Origin: Mucilaginibacter sabulilitoris
GTDB lineage: Bacteria; Bacteroidota; Bacteroidia; Sphingobacteriales; Sphingobacteriaceae
Length of the DNA stretch: 64,000 bases
Reading direction: 5' to 3'
Assembly: GCF_034262375.1 (NCBI RefSeq)
Contig: NZ_CP139558.1
Span: 6,076,001 to 6,140,000, forward strand
The notes beneath the pieces are model-generated. The model was not told the origin of the DNA. It was given only the letters and a program-made list of their open reading frames with translations, and did no database searches. This document shows positions 61,529 through 64,000 of the stretch, one piece after another (the stretch's first letter is position 1; every line of letters begins with the position of its first letter). The position numbers and the translations under genes are program-made.

Positions 61529-64000
61529 ATGATTACAAACAGACCCAAACTATTGATGAGGACAACCCGGCCGGGCATACTCCTCCTGTTACTGCTCTGT
61601 ATCTTTACTTATAGTAAAGCACAAACAAACAATGCCATTAAAGGAGTGGTAAAAGATGCCCAGGGAGGTCCTTTACCCGGGGTAACCGTACAGGTAAAAG
61701 GTACAGACCGGTCTACAGCTACTTCTGTTAGCGGGGCTTTTACCATTAATGCCGCTAAAGGCAGTGTTTTGCAGTTCCGCTTTATAGGATTTGAATTAAA
61801 AGAGGTAACCGTAGGAGACGAAACCAGTATAACAGTAACTCTTACCGAAAATCAAAGATCTTTAAATGAAGTGGTTGTAGTAGGTTACGGTACTACTACA
61901 AAAAAAGAATTAACCAGTGCCATTACAACCGTTAAAGCCGAACAATTTAATGCAGGCGTGGTATCAACCCCAGCCGATCTGTTGGAAGGTAAGGTTGCCG
62001 GTTTAAATATTACCAACGATGGTAATCCAAATGGAACCGCAACGGTTACACTCCGCGGTCCGTCAACCGTACGTCCTGCAGGTTCAGCAGCCTTTTATGT
62101 GATTGACGGCGTACCTGATGCTGATTTTAAATTGCTTGCACCGGCTGATATCGCTTCAATTGATGTATTGAAGGATGCCTCGGCCGCTGCTATTTATGGT
62201 ACCAGGGCAACTAATGGGGTAATTATTGTTACCACGAAAAAAGCTAAACCAGGGCAGTTAAGGATGACCTATGATGCTTATGCTTCGATGGATAAAATAT
62301 CTAACTCATTTAAAGTAGCCAGCGCCGATCAGTTAAGGGCTTATGTTAAAGCCAACGGACAAAGCTTTACCCCGGCTAATGATAACGGAGGTAATACCGA
62401 CTGGCAAAAAGCAGTGGAACGCAGCAGCGGTTTTTCGCAGAACCATAACCTTTCATTTGGCGGTGGCACAGATAAAACAGTTTACGGCGGAAGTTTAAAT
62501 TACCTGGATAACCAGGGCATTGTGAAAACTAGTAGTTTAAAGCGTGTAATTGGCAGGCTTAATGTATCGCAAAAAACATTGAATGATAAATTAAAGCTCG
62601 ACTTTTCTGTAAGCAACTCGGTAACCAATTCCGGTTTGTTGGTGAATGATATTCCGTTATACACAGCAAACGGCCAAAGCCCGGGCTTGTTTAAATCAAT
62701 AGTGCAGTATTTACCAACCCGTACAATTTATAATACTGATGGTACATTGTATAATGACCCAACCTTAAAATTGGGTTATAATCCGGTAGGTCTGATCACC
62801 AATGATACTTATCAACAAAAAATTAATCTTTTGTTGGCTAATACCAAGGCCGAACTACAGTTGCCTTTTGGCTTATTGTATAATTTGAATTTAGCCTATC
62901 AGAGCAGGACCACCAATAATAACACCTATTATGATTCGGCTTCAGAATTAGCGCCAAACCTTGGTGGAAAAGCTATACGCTCAACCTATGGGGATACCAA
63001 AAAGGTATTTGAAAACTATTTATCCTATGCACATAACTGGAGCAACAAGCATGATTTTAAGGCCTTATTTGGTTACTCCTATGATGAAACTACCGTAGGC
63101 AATGGCTTTCAATCAGCCGCACAGGGCTTTCCGTCCGATGCCACCAGTTATTATAACCTGGGTTTAGGTAACCAGACCGGCCTTAGCTCAGATCTTGGAA
63201 ATACAACTACATCATTTAATACGCTACGTTTAATATCGTTTTATTCGCGCTTAAACTACAGTTATTTAGGCAAGTATATTCTACAGGCATCTATACGCAG
63301 GGATGGTTCAAACGCGTTTGGCACCAATAACCGCTGGGGGTATTTCCCAGCGGCTTCAGCTGCGTGGCGGGTTATTGACGAGTCGTTTATGAAATCCCAA
63401 ACTTTGTTTGATGATCTGAAACTTCGTGTCGGTTATGGGCAAACCGGTAATGCATTAGGGTTCAATCCGTACACACCGCAAACTTTATATGGTACAACAG
63501 GATACTTTTATTATAATGGAGCTTATACCAGCGCTGTTGGTATAACCCAAAATCCTAATCCAAATTTAAAGTGGGAAACCACAGCTACCTTAAACGGAGG
63601 TATCGATTTTTCAATACTTAAGGGACGATTAAGTGGATCCGTTGATGTTTACAATAAAAAAACAACTAATATGATCTTTGATATTCCTGTTTCTACCATT
63701 AATAACTTTGTGAACATTACTACCGCTAACGTGGGCAGTATGAGCAATAAAGGAGTTGAGCTGGCTTTAAACGGAACCCCTGTAAAATCAAAGGATTTCA
63801 CCTGGAGCAGTTATGGAAATATTGCTTTTAATAAAAACAAGATCACCTCAATGGGTGCCAACCTTTCAAAAATTTATGTAGGTGATCCGGAAGGCCCTGG
63901 ACAAAGCGGTATCAAAACGTCTATTATTGAAGCCGGATACCCGCTTGGTGAGTTTTATACGTTGAAATATATTGGCCGCACTAACGGCGTATCAACTTAT
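61529..64000 (+). CDS. SusC-type TonB-dependent receptor, 3' part outside window
   Basis: An open frame of 824 codons runs from the ATG at 61529 to the right edge with no stop. It has a signal peptide (GILLLLLLCIFTYSKAQ), a carboxypeptidase-regulatory-like domain (IKGVVKDAQGGPLPGVTVQV), the LNEVVVVGYGTTT region, a plug (AAFYVIDGVPDADFKLLAPA, IYGTRATNGVIIVTTK) and much of the barrel. It lacks an STN domain. An ATG at 61556 is an alternative start. Typical length is 1000-1100 residues, so about a fifth is missing. The divergent LacI protein probably controls it; the substrate is unknown. Confidence 0.9.
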   Translation, partial: MITNRPKLLMRTTRPGILLLLLLCIFTYSKAQTNNAIKGVVKDAQGGPLPGVTVQVKGTDRSTATSVSGAFTINAAKGSVLQFRFIGFELKEVTVGDETSITVTLTENQRSLNEVVVVGYGTTTKKELTSAITTVKAEQFNAGVVSTPADLLEGKVAGLNITNDGNPNGTATVTLRGPSTVRPAGSAAFYVIDGVPDADFKLLAPADIASIDVLKDASAAAIYGTRATNGVIIVTTKKAKPGQLRMTYDAYASMDKISNSFKVASADQLRAYVKANGQSFTPANDNGGNTDWQKAVERSSGFSQNHNLSFGGGTDKTVYGGSLNYLDNQGIVKTSSLKRVIGRLNVSQKTLNDKLKLDFSVSNSVTNSGLLVNDIPLYTANGQSPGLFKSIVQYLPTRTIYNTDGTLYNDPTLKLGYNPVGLITNDTYQQKINLLLANTKAELQLPFGLLYNLNLAYQSRTTNNNTYYDSASELAPNLGGKAIRSTYGDTKKVFENYLSYAHNWSNKHDFKALFGYSYDETTVGNGFQSAAQGFPSDATSYYNLGLGNQTGLSSDLGNTTTSFNTLRLISFYSRLNYSYLGKYILQASIRRDGSNAFGTNNRWGYFPAASAAWRVIDESFMKSQTLFDDLKLRVGYGQTGNALGFNPYTPQTLYGTTGYFYYNGAYTSAVGITQNPNPNLKWETTATLNGGIDFSILKGRLSGSVDVYNKKTTNMIFDIPVSTINNFVNITTANVGSMSNKGVELALNGTPVKSKDFTWSSYGNIAFNKNKITSMGANLSKIYVGDPEGPGQSGIKTSIIEAGYPLGEFYTLKYIGRTNGVSTY

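Noticed and set aside
1..64000. Searched by eye for tRNA, rRNA, CRISPR arrays, insertion sequences and phage or defence genes
   Set aside because: None found; the many overlapping open frames on the opposite strands of the large susC and susD genes have no family features and are treated as shadows.

Overview
The window looks like a chromosome segment of a Bacteroidota soil or plant-associated saccharolytic bacterium, most like Sphingobacteriaceae (Mucilaginibacter or Pedobacter type). The reasons are five SusC-type TonB-dependent receptors (one cut by the right edge), four SusD-type lipoproteins, a hybrid two-component sensor, a sigma/FecR pair, moderate GC, and promoter-like sequences matching the Bacteroidota TTTG/TAnnTTTG consensus. 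I saw no tRNA, rRNA, CRISPR array, insertion sequence or phage gene. Almost everything is carbohydrate-utilisation machinery in polysaccharide utilisation loci (PULs).

Region 1 (1-6880, minus strand): two tandem paralogues of a secreted beta-propeller/phosphoesterase protein (the left one cut by the window edge), then a galM-GH39 operon. Region 2 (7232-20351): a sialic acid locus. A sialidase, SusC/SusD, a phytanoyl-CoA-type dioxygenase, two DapA/NanA-family aldolases (one a convincing N-acetylneuraminate lyase), a NanM-like kelch mutarotase and an MFS transporter all run on the minus strand. A FadR-type GntR regulator sits upstream and a secreted esterase is divergent from it. Four copies of an inverted repeat, TATGT-N3-ACATA, lie in front of the sialidase, susC, the regulator and the esterase and probably define the regulon. 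Region 3 (20362-21915): a bacterial lipase-maturation-factor homologue whose start codon lies in the loop of a perfect 16-bp inverted repeat.

Region 4 (22057-33843): a fructan PUL (MFS, PfkB fructokinase, SusC, SusD, GH32) divergent from a periplasmic-sugar-binding hybrid two-component sensor, the same logic as the Bacteroides thetaiotaomicron levan locus. Region 5 (33913-46617): a second, paralogous fructan-type PUL (SusC, SusD, MFS, GH32-like enzyme, ROK kinase, GH31, cupin) next to a LacI regulator. Three CTTTAATCGATTAAAG operators are visible, one placed exactly in the spacer of the predicted lacI promoter. The two SusCD pairs are clearly related, so one transport system appears to have been duplicated and put under two different sensors.

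Region 6 (46767-50489): a small RRM RNA-binding protein and a divergent GH127/GH43 arabinose-glycan pair. Region 7 (50624-59978): an ECF sigma factor divergent from FecR, an STN-domain SusC, SusD, a GH105/GH88 unsaturated-uronyl hydrolase and a DUF1080 (3-keto-glycoside hydrolase type) protein, with structured RNA between fecR and susC. Region 8 (60118-64000): another LacI regulator divergent from a SusC gene cut by the right edge.

All functional names rest on motifs and family resemblance read by eye; no database search was run.
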